From Mariannaea sp. PMI_226 (taxonomy: Eukaryota > Ascomycota > Sordariomycetes > Hypocreales > Nectriaceae), in the NCBI GenBank assembly GCA_024336345.1, contig JANFOG010000003.1:3540501-3604500 (forward strand): a stretch of 64,000 bases of DNA. The letters run 5' to 3'. Numbering within the stretch: position 1 is the first letter of the stretch; every line of letters begins with the position of its first letter. The notes below the pieces were generated by a model. It was not told the origin of the DNA. It saw only the letters and a list, made by a program, of their open reading frames with translations, and ran no database searches. Positions 11,810 to 23,928 of the stretch are shown piece by piece. The position numbers and the translations under genes were made by a program.

Positions 11810-12721
11810 CTAAACTGGTGTTCCCGCTCCTGTAGCTCGGTCCTTTGGTTCTGCTGGCCGCTTGGCAGACATCATCCACGTTCTCCTGAGCTCGAGCATG
11901 GGGAAGACGTTACTTTTGAGGCTCTCCTCAGCCCAGTGCTTAGGCCTTTCATCAGGTTGAGAGATGCCAATCATGAGATTGATCTTCTCATTCATTCCGA
12001 GACCTAGCATCAACGATTTCATTAGGCTGGTTGGGCCTTTATCCCCCACCTCTCCAGGAGGCAAAAGTTTCCTATTCTTAATATGATCAAGTTTCTGGTC
12101 GGCCTTGTAGTCAATAACCAATGTGCAAGCCTTGAGATTGGGGAAAGAAGCCAAGAGCCGTGGCAGAAGAATAAATTTTGAGGCGCTCTGTACATTGAGA
12201 TTGATGATGACGATGTCTTGGACATGATCTAGTAGGAGAGGGTGAGCAAAGGGCTTAGCCAGAGGCGAAGAAGAGGCGTCAGCCTTATCGAGCTTTTTTA
12301 AAACTCCAGGTGTGACGATGCATTGTCGGTTCTTCCAATAGTACTCGCGTCCAAGACGACGAAAGCGACTGCATGTGCCGTTCACAATGAGCCAGTCCTT
12401 GAAGTGAACGCGATGCCATGACGGCAAGAGATGGATTTCTAGCGACATGCCAGGTTCTGGACCAAAGCTGCTGGGAAAAGACTCAAGGAATTCTTCGCTT
12501 GAAATGGGCTCAATCATGTGCTGCTTGTAGTCTTTGACAAGTGGATCTTTGCGTGACAGGTCGATGGTGGCTTCTAGGTCCAGGGGCTCATCTGTCATCA
12601 AGGCAAAGTCGAGAATCTTCATGAGGATCTCATCGGGGAGGGTACTTAAAGGGGAAAACACAGGCATATCCTTCCGATCAATCGATCGGGGGGATTGACC
12701 GAAGTTGTCGACAGAGGCCAT
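11810..12721 (-). CDS. F-box domain protein of unknown target
   Basis: A single-exon ORF of 303 residues from the ATG at 12721 (a GTG four codons upstream is not a eukaryotic start). Residues 28-41 read TLPDEILMKILDFA, the opening of an F-box, continuing into a SWHRVHF..WLIVNGTCSRFRRLGREYYWKN segment as in fungal F-box proteins. The rest has leucine-rich segments without clear repeats. F-box proteins bind Skp1 and bring substrates to SCF ubiquitin ligases; the substrate here is unknown. The C-terminal RRTWMMSAKRP stretch is also common in this large fungal family. Confidence 0.65.
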   Translation of the reverse strand: MASVDNFGQSPRSIDRKDMPVFSPLSTLPDEILMKILDFALMTDEPLDLEATIDLSRKDPLVKDYKQHMIEPISSEEFLESFPSSFGPEPGMSLEIHLLPSWHRVHFKDWLIVNGTCSRFRRLGREYYWKNRQCIVTPGVLKKLDKADASSSPLAKPFAHPLLLDHVQDIVIINLNVQSASKFILLPRLLASFPNLKACTLVIDYKADQKLDHIKNRKLLPPGEVGDKGPTSLMKSLMLGLGMNEKINLMIGISQPDERPKHWAEESLKSNVFPMLELRRTWMMSAKRPAEPKDRATGAGTPV

Positions 12722-13276
12722 TGTTGCGTGCACTGGCTCGATGCTTGCTTGCTGGTGGTGGGTGTAGGCATGTAGAAAGAGCTTCTATCCTGACTGGTGC
12801 GCCTAAGTTGAGTCGGCTTGAAGATTTCTGCCTGTCATTGAACCCAAAAGCTCCTAGTACCTATCAAACGATTCCCTTTGCTGAAAGATGAGGTTGACCA
12901 GAGCTGATGAGGGGATAGTAATCTACACGCTGCGACGTGGCGCCCATGCATTAGGCAATGATGCTGACTAAAGAAACAATCAGGTAAACCGATTGGGGGG
13001 GAAGCAGAACTGGATAAAAAGTGATAAGTTACAGCATTGCACAAATCAAAACAAGGGAGAGGACGGGTTGGTATGAGCACAAATCATGGGAAGCCCATCC
13101 CTCCTTTGTGGCGTCATGATCCTGGCAGGGCCCATGGGTTAACTTATGACCGAGTGAGGCTGAACCTGGATTTGAACAAGAGCAGGACTATGTAGCCCTG
13201 CTTCCAAAAAAATATGTCTATTAAATGCAACTTTCTAATCATCAGTCATGGAAAAAAACCCATCGCGGTCTAATGT
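12722..13276. other. Intergenic region, 12722-13276
   Basis: It holds the promoter of the F-box gene and the 3' flank of the receptor gene. I see no coding or repeat structure. Confidence 0.5.
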
Positions 13277-14871
13277 CTATACTGTTCTATCTGGGGCTCT
13301 TTGAACATCTTTGTCGACGCTGTGGACCGACTCGCTCATGCTCGACTCATGATACCTGTGGTCCATGGGCTTGGAACCGTCAATCTCAACTACCACTGAG
13401 GTAATGGTATCCATCTGAATGGCAGGTCCTCGCAGCGATTCCTGGCTCGTCGTCCTGAACATGCCCTTGTGACTCCTCGAACCACCTCTGCTTGCTCCGC
13501 GGCCGCTCAGTCGCCACCAACCTCGCTTCGACGGAACAGACTCCTCGCTGCCCTGCCTGCCGCCCTGGATGGATACGACGTTACCGAAGCGACGATCTGT
13601 CGGTGTCTTCATGAATGCGAATGTCTTGAGACCAACATCCGCCGCGTCGACCTCGTACATGGATGCGAAGACAATATCAGTTCGAGTCGATCCGAAGATG
13701 AGACAGTCGAAGGATCCGTTGGACGAAATCATGGCTCCAGCGAAACAGAAGTAGCCTAGGGGCACGTTTGCACCAGCCATTGTGGCGATACGTCCTGTGG
13801 CTAGAGGCAAGGTGCACATAACGTAGATGATGGGGTAGATGAGGAAGGCCGGGTTGCGGCTCAACTGCAGTTGCGAAGCGTCGTCTTCATGTTCGATTTT
13901 GCCAAGGGACCGTTCCTGACGGCGAATGAAAAGGAACATGTGAATATAGATAATTGATGTAAGTGCCAGCGCTATGAAGATGAAGAGATAGTGAGTTAGG
14001 AGACGCAGGTTTTCGTAGTCGTTGTTCATCCAGCACTGATCAGCAACAATTAGTTTCTATGCAAACACACAAAGGGCAGTCCACATCTACTAATCACAAC
14101 CACCACAATATCCGAATCGAGTTCAAGCTAGCAGTTGAAAGGGGGAAGAAGAAGAAAGCAAGATTCTTGACTTACCCAGGCGCCAGCTCGGACGTAGAAT
14201 CCTCCCACATCTGTTCCATTTCGAGTACCAGCGATTGGGAGAAGGGATATCGCATAGACAAACAACCAAGTCACTGCGATGGCAGCATACAGAACCCTTT
14301 GTCGAACCGGTTGGCGTCTCACAACTGCAAGATGTGTGTGTATGGCAATAGCGGTAATAAACATGCTGGAGGCCAGATCTCCCAGCGACACAAACATGCC
14401 CTGCACGAAGCACGTCGGACTGGTGATAACGATGGAATTACGGCTCAGCCACTCGATGTTGAATAAGAAAGCCAGACTCTGGTGCATATCGGCCAGGAGG
14501 AGGTTGATGATCAAGATGAGGAACTGGTTAGGGTGCTTTTCGAGCAGCTGAGCTTGCGGCTCGCGAGGAGGCTGCGGTGGTTGATTTTTGCCATTGCTCT
14601 CTGGGTTGTTGTCCGAAAAGACGCCGTCAATTCCAAGAGTGAAGTCGATGGCCTGTTGGGTCGAATCCGTTTCCCGCTCCGGTTGGCTGCCTCTGCGATT
14701 TTTTACGTACAGATTCCACGTTACCAACTTCCAGCTGAGATAGAAAAAGAGAATGGTCGAGGACAAGAAGGAAATGCCTGAGAGGAAAACAATAGCCGTG
14801 AGTCCGCTCTTGAGGTCGAGTCCTAGATGGCTGAGCGTTTGACCCTCGGGTGAGAGTTGGCCCCGCGCCAT
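13277..14871 (-). CDS. Git3-like / cAMP-receptor-like G-protein-coupled receptor, 2 exons
   Basis: Exons 14176-14871 and 13277-14035 join after the codon for Trp in GAW|CWMN to give 484 residues. Several hydrophobic segments fit a seven-helix receptor: IVFLSGISFLSSTILFFYL, NQFLILIINLLLADMHQSL, a helix with FITAIAIHTHLAVV, VTWLFVYAISLLPIAG, YLFIFIALALTSIIYIHMF and FLIYPIIYVMCTLPLATG. A long hydrophilic loop with a Pro/Gln run follows helix 1, and a 140-residue Ser/Arg-rich cytoplasmic tail ends the protein. The CW and LLTHYLFIFI block plus the late YPIIYVMCTLPLATGR helix are characteristic of fungal Git3/GPR-type receptors that signal nutrient state through G-alpha and cAMP. The ATG at 14871 is the first true ATG of the frame. 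Confidence 0.8.
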
Positions 14872-16876
14872 GGCTGGAGAGACCTCCAGTAACAAGGAGA
14901 GGCTACTCGAGAGGGGAGTTACTTGAATTGTCTTGTTAACCGGACAAGACAGTTATGACACGGGGGAGCATCGGCTTTGCTACGACATGCCCGGCGAGGA
15001 TTTGGTGATCGGTTGTGGTGTTGAAAGATACGTTCAGCGTTTGTCGTCACGAAGTGTCTTCAACAGCAGCCCTCCCTTGTCTTAAACGAAGACGCAAGCA
15101 AAAGCACTTTGACCTCCTGCTCAAACCGGTATAATTGGTACGGAGAGTCGATCCAGAGAACCCCGTCGGCCTCATCTTGGCCCGGAGGATGCTAGCGCTG
15201 AAGGAGGGAGGGGGGGAGGGGAGCAGACCTAGGTCCGTCTTTTTACCTCCCGACCCAACAATCGGTCGGCCGATACTTGAACCCTGTTCACGCTCGATCC
15301 AAGGGTCAGGGGAGCACTTCTAATATTGACTACTCTAAAAATTTATTGCTCCGTCGGCGAGTTGGTGACACACTGAGACCAAATAAGTGGTCTATGGACA
15401 GGACGGGTGGCGCCCTTTGTTATCGAGATCCAGCCACTCAACTCCATCTTTCGAGACGCTACCGGATATCGTTGCAAACACAAACCACTGTTCCGTTTCC
15501 AAGCAAACAGCTCCAACACGCTCCATCTACGAGGTGGATTTGTTCTTTTGTGGTTCTCAATTTTGGCGTTGGATGGGAGACTGGTCAGAACAGGAGGAGT
15601 TGTCGTGGGCGGTCGGTATTCCGTTGGCGGAATGATGGGGAGTAAACCGATGTTCCTCGCGTATCGGTCGAGGCTCAAATCAGTTTTCCAGTTTTACTTG
15701 GTCTGGACCTCACAGGCCCCTGCATGAAAACACTGGGATTTCCCCCATCTGGCAGTGGAGAAACGTTGAGAAGATCTACTACATAACTATTACTGATGTT
15801 GTACTGGTGTGCACATCTGGCATGGTCGGGGTTGCCGGACTTCATCCAGTCCGCGGGCTTAATGCACGTGTAAGTTCCTGAATGAAATGCGTAAAACGGT
15901 TGTTTTAACCTTGTATTGGAAGACCTGAACACCCAGTGATCCCTTCGGCGTTTTAAAAAGGTTCGTGATAGCCTCAAGGGGAACGATGTTGCCCATCAAT
16001 GCATGCTAGCAGGTATACTACGTATGATCCCTCGATGATACCACGTCGTTCCTTTTTGCTTGAGTCATGAGCCCCCGTTGGCGGCGCACTTGGATCTCAC
16101 GGCCCGAAATAAAAATGAAGGCTCTTTCTGTTGGCTCTTGTGCATGACCACGTTTTTTCGCCTCAAAGTAACGGTTCGCTTGGGCCGACGCTTGTCGGGA
16201 ACGAGTTTAGAGCACGCCTCTTTCGGGCATACCAGCTCTCCCGCAAGCGTTACACTAGGCCATGTTTGCAGTTAAAAAAACCCACCCAACAACGGCAGGG
16301 CTTGAGAGGAACGAAGCAAGCTGAGGCTGAAACAGGCCCCAAGGGCCCTTAACGTACGGAGAGGGTCCTTGTTCGCGACTGAACCAGAATAGTCTTATCG
16401 ATCCGTTGGGTAGTTCCAAGGGCGATGGTACGTCTTGGCCACCACTAAGCGGCTAGTTTGTCTACAATGAGCTTTTTCTGCTTCTCATCATCTGCCGGAC
16501 AAACTATGGTACTGGTGTGGGTGAGGTTAGCAAACCCGTACCATAATATGGGACGATCGAAAGATCCAAAAAGACCTCCCAGAGTAGGTAAGCAGTGCGC
16601 CCACATCTTGGAACCCAAAGAAGGAATCCTATACAAATAGTTTATATTAGATGTCTGTGTGGTCCGTAACTGAGACTTGGCTCGTAACTAAAATCTTCAC
16701 TTTTTCGTTTGTGTTACGTGTTTTGAAATTTCCCGGACCACATGTGAAATCTCTTCGATCTGATCACCCCTCACTCTCGCCGCGATATTGCAACATGGCC
16801 AAAGAGCCTGTTCGGGACGGAGAGTGAGTGCACAGGCACAAATCCGGGGGTTGCCTGTGTGTCGATCCAGCCATCG

Positions 16877-16904
16877 GTAAGCTAGACATTGTAAGCTAGA
16901 CATT
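16877..16904. repeat. Perfect 14-bp tandem duplication
   Basis: The unit GTAAGCTAGACATT occurs twice back to back inside the gene desert. Its purpose is unknown and it may be a simple slippage product. Confidence 0.8.
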
Positions 16905-18299
16905 GTTGGCTGAAGTTCTGTGTAGAGCGCCCGGTCTATATAGCAACCCGGCTCCTAATACGGAATTTACTATAGTTTTTTCAAAAAAGAAAAAAAATCT
17001 GCTTGTCAGGATGTCTATCAACTCATAAATCCAGTCCATTCCGAACCGAGCGAAAAGCAACAAGGCCCGTTTCTTCCGATAGGTGGGGTCGTCGTCAAGC
17101 ATCCCGGCTGCCAGGGTTGGAATTCCTCTAAGCAGACAAGTCTAACAGGGGGGGGGGCTGTCTGTCTAGACTCAACCCCTCGATGTGCCTCGTGATTTTC
17201 TCCGCCCCGATAGCTTGGTAGAGACAGGACAGGAGGCATGGGCTCAAAGGTCTGCTGTCCAGGGTTGAGCATTACCAGGGTCGAGGGTCGAGGGTTGAGC
17301 GCACCATATATTGGATAAATTGCTAAACATCCGTAAAAGGCCCAATTACATACTATTCATCCCGGAGAGAGTAGTATTATGGAAGCATAAGCAACACCCA
17401 TGGTGCTACATGCTGGTTCTTCATGGGTGATTCAGCCAGCCACTTGCTGCTTACACGGTTGAATAGGGCCGTTTCTCCCTGTAGTTGTAGAAACAATATT
17501 TCACACTTATACGCAAGAGGGTCAGGGATAGGGAAGCATCGCAAGCACTGGCAGTTCACCACTTACATTGGTAGCATGTTTTTCATGCGCACTACGGCGT
17601 TGGTTGGTGGATGTCAAAAAGCCTTTTTTTTTGCGTAGCCAAGTGCCTTGGCGTATTTTACGCACTCTAGCAGAAGCCAAAGCACCTTTTATTGGTGCGA
17701 TTTCTACTAGTCTGGACTGATGGCGGCTTGGGTTTCTCGACATACCTACCTCAGTTGTTCTAGTTTCAAGTTTGGACTGTGTGATACGTTTCGTGTCTTT
17801 AACCGCAAACTATTAGATCTTTGTTCTTCTGGTGGAGGGTTTCAAAAAGGTTTACATGGGAGAGTTGGAAACGCAATGCCTTTTGCTCAGACACGCCTAA
17901 CTACAAATGGCTCTACATTGTGGGATTAATGAACGTTCATATAATTAAGCATTCGTGTGTATCTCTTCATTATGGATCCGATATTTATTAGTTTGAGTAA
18001 CGTTAACTCGCTGTATAGTACTGTAATCTGTATATTCTGGCAATAATTTCGGCTTCACCTCCTCGTCCTGTTCGCCTATACTACTAACCAATACTTGTAG
18101 GTGATCGACACCAATAAATTTCGCCAACCAAACTCATGCACTCCAGTCCATCTTGGAACTTTTGAAGTCATATGCCACACCACGCCTTAGCAAGATGAAC
18201 CAAGTCGCGTTGGGGATTTTACGTCTCCAGAGCCATAGTGGCCAGACCCGACCCAGCGGGTAGGAATCTCCTACAAGATCTTGAAGATGATGATCAATA

Positions 18300-18321
18300 A
18301 GAATAATAATAATAATAATAT
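18300..18321. repeat. AAT trinucleotide microsatellite
   Basis: A run of about seven AAT units in AT-rich noncoding DNA. Confidence 0.8.
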
Positions 18322-20223
18322 GACTTAATTACAGGATATGGGGTAAAAAGGGATCAAGGTGGGTACAGTCACCAAGCTCAAACAAAATCTTGGACGTTTT
18401 GAGTGACATTAATTATGCCACTTCACATATAGTTCCCAGAGCTTTGATCCATACCGGCACTTCCAAAACTCGATTCAAAATGATAATGACCGAATTGGAC
18501 CCTTATTACTCGACTCATTGGTTATCATATATAAATGTAGCCAGTGTCCGTTTTTCTTGCTTTTATTTTTTTCTTTTGCCCCAGTCTTCCACTTGTCATC
18601 CCCACACTCCAAGATCACCATGATGTGTCGGCCGTAAGCGTAGCATTGCAGCGGGGCGCTGACAAGAAAGAAAAAAAGACCTTTCTTCAGCCAGGGCGGA
18701 GTGATCGTCATCTGACTTACGTGCTTATTTTGTTCTTTCTTTCTTATTCCTTTCAAGGTTACATGATCTGCACCGAAGGCGAGGATCTCCTGGGGAAAAG
18801 AAAATGTGTTGGAATGTTGCTACTCCAAGCACATACATGAGGCTCAGCCTAGGGAATGCTCACCCTCACTCCTGTGACTGTGACAACAGTGCACCAGTGG
18901 CCAGGCTTAATCCTGTCTCCGACCTCAGATTTTGGTCGAGTGTGTAGATTGGTCATAAAAATCACATAATAATTAATTGAGAGAAAAGGATCTTCGAAAA
19001 TTTGATAATAGCGTCCACTTGGTATCTCACCCTGCGGGTCTTCTCTTCTTAGTCATCCGAGCTCTCAATCAACTTTGCCCGCTAGCTTACAAGGTGCTCC
19101 CAAGCGGTAAACAGTGCACGTAATTCATACAAATGGCTATCAAATAAATAGAGTGAGCTTTGAGAAGAGGGGAAAAAAAATAATTTGTGTTCGTATTGGG
19201 TAGGTCTGGAAAGTTGTAGGCCTCTATGCGGTCATTGTTAGTAGATGACGATATCGAGACAGTTGTATTCTAAACTGAGACGGCCACATGGAGATTTATT
19301 GTGACCAAACTCAAGACTTCCAAACTCCTCCCTAAAAAAAATGATCAATCCATGCTTGAGATACAAATATTCATTACTCTATCAAATAGGGACCGCACTG
19401 ACTCTTAGAATAATTATGGTCTGTGGGATGTGGCCGTCCTGGAACTGTCCCTACCCTGTACTCGGGCACCACTACGTGTGTAGATGCTACTCTTTGATAC
19501 CCTTAGCAATTAGCAGAAGGCAGATAGTAATAAAATTGTGAATTATAGTGCCTTAATGAGTAGATTTCTAAGTAGCTTTTGAGAATTATCTACCAAGTTT
19601 ATTGAGGGCACCTTTGAGAGTACCAGTCTATGGCCTAGTCAGAAGAGTTCTGACAAGCTGCGAGGAAGCATAGACGGGCGATACAAGCAGTACAAGACCA
19701 GATATATTAATGTATCTAGATCTTTGTTGCTAGTTTGTACTTAATATTAACCTTATATGAATTATATGTATGTCCCCTGGTTGCTTCAGGTCCGAAAGAA
19801 AGCCAAGGAAGAAACTATCACACGCTAAATGCACCGGCAAAACGTTCTCCTCATTTTCTCACTAAGCTCTTCAATGAGTGAAGACTCATTCATAACTTTT
19901 CAATGAGACTATATGGGCGTCCAGCTAATCATTTGATGGCAAAGTTTACAGCGCTATGCGAGGTTGGTAGATCCTGCCTGTCATGATGATCACAAGTCCT
20001 CCAAAAGAAAAAGACGAAGAAGGAAATTAGCAAGACGAAGTAGATCTGAAAGCTCAAGGTCGAAGTAGGTGAACACTCCATTACGGAGTAGTTGCTGCAA
20101 GGATGCCCTTCCCTCAACATTTGACTTGTAATCGACGTCAAACGTATGAGCTTGTCTGGTAACGCTGCAGGCCGCTACCAACTCATGATACCTGAGATTT
20201 CCACTTGTTTCAGACAAGACTTG

Positions 20224-20784
20224 TCATATTGCATCCAATCTATCCAACAGCCTTAGCCTGCTATGTAATAGACTCGAGACAACAGAAAGGAACCAAAGAA
20301 GATCGGAATCGACGTGGTTGGGTATCGGGACGGTGCCGGCTTGTATAGCGCTGAGGACAACGATATCCATCTTGCAAGTCAAGACTCCAACCGGGTCTTG
20401 ACTATAGAAGGAATCATCTCGGAGGCGAATGTATGCCAATGATTTGATAAACTCAACGATGGTTACTTCCGACACATCATCCACAAGGAACCTGTCGACT
20501 ACAGCAAGACGGATTTCCTCGTGAGCCTCTTCCAAAGTCACCTCACCGTTCTTCACACAGTCGAAGACCAATCGATAAATATCGAGGAAGTCACCAAATC
20601 TAATGTTTACCTCGGCATAGAGCTCACCCTTCAAAGGGAAACCGAGCATCTCAACAATATCAGGGTCGCAGAGAACCTCATACTGCTCAGGGGAGAGATT
20701 GGTTGCCCAAGAGCCTCCTGGACTTAGCTTCAGTAGATATTCAATAAAATCCTCGCTGTGTCGACGGAGCAGAGGATGCTTCAT
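20224..20784 (-). CDS. Hypothetical protein, 186 residues
   Basis: I do not recognise this protein. The ATG at 20784 gives MKHPLLRRHSEDFIEYL and a mostly helical, acidic, leucine-rich sequence of 186 residues without signal peptide or zinc motif. The frame stays open upstream to 20991 without ATG-proximal coding character apart from an ATG at 20970, so a longer product is possible. Codon use and amino-acid balance look protein-like, which separates it from shadow ORFs nearby. No partner gene is evident; it sits at the edge of the gene desert. Confidence 0.45.
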   Translation of the reverse strand: MKHPLLRRHSEDFIEYLLKLSPGGSWATNLSPEQYEVLCDPDIVEMLGFPLKGELYAEVNIRFGDFLDIYRLVFDCVKNGEVTLEEAHEEIRLAVVDRFLVDDVSEVTIVEFIKSLAYIRLRDDSFYSQDPVGVLTCKMDIVVLSAIQAGTVPIPNHVDSDLLWFLSVVSSLLHSRLRLLDRLDAI

Positions 20785-21634
20785 AGTGGGTGATTGGTAC
20801 ACGAAGTCGCTGATGCCTGGTAACCTGGTCTTGCGAGAGTATGAGGTAGGTGAAAAGGGGTGAAAAGGTTCAATAGTGATGAAGGAGAAAATGAGGGAAA
20901 TAAGAAATAAATAGTTTCTCAATTGAGTGTACTCGTTATGTTTCACGGTCGAGATTCCATTCAAAAACATTTCAGTTGACCACTTGTTCACTTACAGAAG
21001 CGACTGCAAGTCATTTCCACAAGTTGCTATATCATGTTACATATTCATCAACATATACAGAGTCATTAACACAATGGTGCGCTTTCCAGAGCAATGCATC
21101 ACAGTTTCGATGCATAAGTTTATTAGAAATGGGCGTGTTCAAGAAGCTGAAGGCTGTATATATTGTTCGATCGTGGCCAGAGTACGTGTTCTTTGGACAT
21201 CTATCCCTATTCACGAAACTGCACTGGATGTTCAATTAACCAACACTTGTTTAATGCTGATGACTGAGAGACTCTGTAGAGAATTCACTGGCATACATAC
21301 TCGTTTGACTCTGCTAAACCGACCTGACTGATCTCTTGCATACCCCGTCCGAGTTACAATCGGACAGATAATCGTACCTTTAGCGGCCAGAAAATTATTG
21401 TAACACGAGGGTCAGGCGAGAAGCTCCAACTGGATGAAAGAAATACAGATGGGTTCGTGTCCCAGCCGGATGACAGCCCATGATTGGATCAGGGCACCAG
21501 GGTTGTAATCAACCAGAGTGAGTCATCGAGGCCGATGTCTCCAGGGAAAGTCGGCTTTCTCTATTTGAGTCAGTGACAAATCAAATTTGCCCAAGGTCTT
21601 CAACTTTTGGATAAAACACATTAAAAATAAGACG
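20785..21634. other. Intergenic region between divergent genes, 20785-21634
   Basis: AT-rich DNA carrying the promoters of the hypothetical gene and of the ELO-like gene. Overlapping ORFs of 60-134 codons occur on both strands but none looks coding. Confidence 0.45.
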
Positions 21635-22240
21635 ATGACTGAGAGCATCGAGTTCGTGGTCGCCCAAACCGTGGGCTTTGTGACCATCTGGATTGCAATC
21701 GACGGCTATGTTCGTCGTTATGGTCCTATCATCCAAGCCCGCAAGTTTACTCTGATCAATAGCTGGGTATACTCTGCATTTTCCTTCTGGCTATTCTACC
21801 GCATCCTATCTCCAACCCATGAAGCCAACGCTCGCACACTATATCACGCTTCCAAATTGTACGAGTATGTTGATGTGCTCGGCGTGCGAGCCGGCGGTGG
21901 GGACATTGATCTTCACTTTGGCTTCCATCATCTTACCACGCCATATCTCAGCTATGTGCGCGTTGTACTGCACAGCGAAGGCTGGAGGGTTCTTGCGAGT
22001 CTCAATGCTCTGCACCACGGGTTCATGTACGCCTACTTTGGCGGGGCAGGGTTTTTGCGACAGACCCTGATGGTGACTGGGTCGATGCAGCTTGCTGTTG
22101 GAATCTGCGGCGAAGCGGTTATGTTACAGAGGAAATGGGGGGTAGAGGGTCAACTGTTGTGGCCGCATGTAACGGGTTTATGCTTCCTAAGCGCGTACAT
22201 GGTCCTGTGGGTTCGTGAGGTGAAGATGAAATGGAGATGA
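21635..22240 (+). CDS. Short ELO-like polytopic membrane protein
   Basis: A single exon of 201 residues from the ATG at 21635, with about five hydrophobic segments. Three features echo fatty-acid elongases of the ELO family: SKLYEYVDVL (residues 73-82, compare the K-x2-E-x2-D motif), a histidine box ending at H98-H99 in FGFHH, and LNALHHGFMYAYF (123-135), like the N-x3-H-x3-Y region. The box reads F-x2-HH rather than the canonical H-x2-HH, and the protein is about 100 residues shorter than typical elongases. It therefore may be a diverged membrane protein without elongase activity. ELO proteins sit in the endoplasmic reticulum and condense acyl-CoA with malonyl-CoA. Confidence 0.6.
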   Translation: MTESIEFVVAQTVGFVTIWIAIDGYVRRYGPIIQARKFTLINSWVYSAFSFWLFYRILSPTHEANARTLYHASKLYEYVDVLGVRAGGGDIDLHFGFHHLTTPYLSYVRVVLHSEGWRVLASLNALHHGFMYAYFGGAGFLRQTLMVTGSMQLAVGICGEAVMLQRKWGVEGQLLWPHVTGLCFLSAYMVLWVREVKMKWR

Positions 22241-23928
22241 GATTTGGTCGAAGCGGCTTGCTCAGTGTCACGATGGTTTTCCCCTTATAAAATACATGCA
22301 GTTAGGCCAAATACACTTATCGAAATATCATGGCTTGAATGCACCTGCATACTCTGAAGCAGACCCTACATCAACTACAGGGAACAAGCACCCCAGCTGC
22401 AGCTTGGACCGTTGGACCGCAGCCAATGATGACCAGTTCATTGGCGGAGCCTGGTACGGCAAGGGGCGGTTGGGGTTCGGCGGCTACGATTGGGCGCCAG
22501 CGCAGAGTTTCATTTATGAGATACCTTGCCGTAGATATCGTTGTTCGGCGGTGGCCATGCTGGAGATGACTCTGTAGGTTCAAGCGAACGAAGGAACGAA
22601 GGAACGAACGAACAGCTGGACGTAGTGGAGGGTGCGTGTCATATGCCTTCAAGTGGTTAGACCTCGGCCTAGGACGCTACGGAATTGGGAGCGTCTCGTT
22701 GCGTGTTATGCATGTAATCCTTGGAACAACCTCCTCGATGGAAATGCCATCGCTCGCAATTGTGGGCGCCAAGGCAACGCCACGATGATGAAGACGGCTG
22801 CCTTGGCCTTGTGAGTGGTGGTCCATGTTCTTTGTGCATCGTACCATTTACTTACTAGTAGTTGAGAGCAGTGTCATGAGCAGGCCTCAGCCCATGAACA
22901 CCAGCGTCTCTATTGATGGCGCGTTGGAATAGCCCTTATTATCGCTCGCTTATGCGAAATTGTATATTTTGTGAACAACCCTCAAGCAGCCGGTTAGAAT
23001 AAAGAATTGGTGCCGCCTGAGCTGGGTTATTCTCGGCTCGCGTGCCCTTGTTTGATGCAAGCAGAGCGGAGGGAGCTATGTGGAGGGGAAAGGTGTCGTC
23101 ATCGCAGCCGTCGTTATGTCCGCATTTGGCATTTGGGTGGTTCAGAAAATACGTACTATCCAACCTGACAGGTTGACAACCCTCTCGAGGCACAAGATAG
23201 CTCTTCGCTCGTATTGCCTGCACTTTCGGTTCTTCTCTTGTTGAAAAAAGAAATTATATAATCTTTTTTTTTCTTTGAAAAAAAGAAAAGAAACAATTCA
23301 ACTCCTTTTCGGCAGCATCTAATGCTTCAGAGCTCGTCAAGCTCTTCCCAACCTCCTTCTTTTTACTGACGGATCTATGCTCCACCTTGAATTGGAAGCC
23401 TCCAATGATTCAGTTTTGGGTCATCTTTGACTCTGATCCACGCGATGACTAGGAGCCCAAGGACGGGCTGCTTGTACTGTAGCTATTGCGTAGAATGGGA
23501 ACCTTCAGTGGATAGGTACCTGTAAAAGTGTCGCTTCCCCATATCTCAGGCTGCCTCCCCCCTCTCCCGAAACCTGCTGATGCCCTGCGTTTTAGCAGAG
23601 GTGGGGGTCTGGTCCACCAACCGAGCCTGGTTTCCTTCTGACCTGGAACCTGATGAAGCTTTAGGTCTGGCCACATCGACATTCCGAATTCCACCTCCAC
23701 ACAATTCCATTGCTTCCTTTCCTTTCTTTTCTACTCCTCCCCCTCCAACCTCATCATCGCCAACCGCATATATCCACGCGCTGCCCAACTACCGACCGCA
23801 CCAACATCCTATTATATCATATCTGTGCGCATCGCGCCCTCTCTTCCTCCCCTCCCTCATCGTTTATCTTCCGACGCTTTCAACCAGCGCCTCCGCCTCT
23901 AGACATCCTCTCTGTCTTACCCGTCACC
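22241..23928. other. Intergenic region, 22241-23928
   Basis: It holds the 3' flank of the ELO-like gene and a long C/T-rich promoter and leader (about 23680-23920) of the TMEM33/Pom33 gene. A short GAAC-type repeat lies at 22584-22613, and A/T homopolymers at about 23255-23295. No gene is supported. Confidence 0.5.
22584..22613. repeat. Imperfect GAACG/GAAG simple repeat
   Basis: Five or so imperfect GAAC(G/GAAG) units in a row in noncoding DNA just downstream of the ELO-like gene. Confidence 0.7.

Larger units (their letters stand above)
14872..20223. other. Gene desert, 14.9-20.2 kb
   Basis: About 5.3 kb without a supportable gene. The longest ORFs are near 100-120 codons, overlap on both strands and lack domain-like composition. 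I see a 14-bp perfect tandem duplication at 16877-16904, an AAT run at 18300-18321, many poly-A and poly-T tracts and an increasingly AT-rich right half. No intact transposase, reverse transcriptase or terminal repeats were recognised. Confidence 0.5.
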
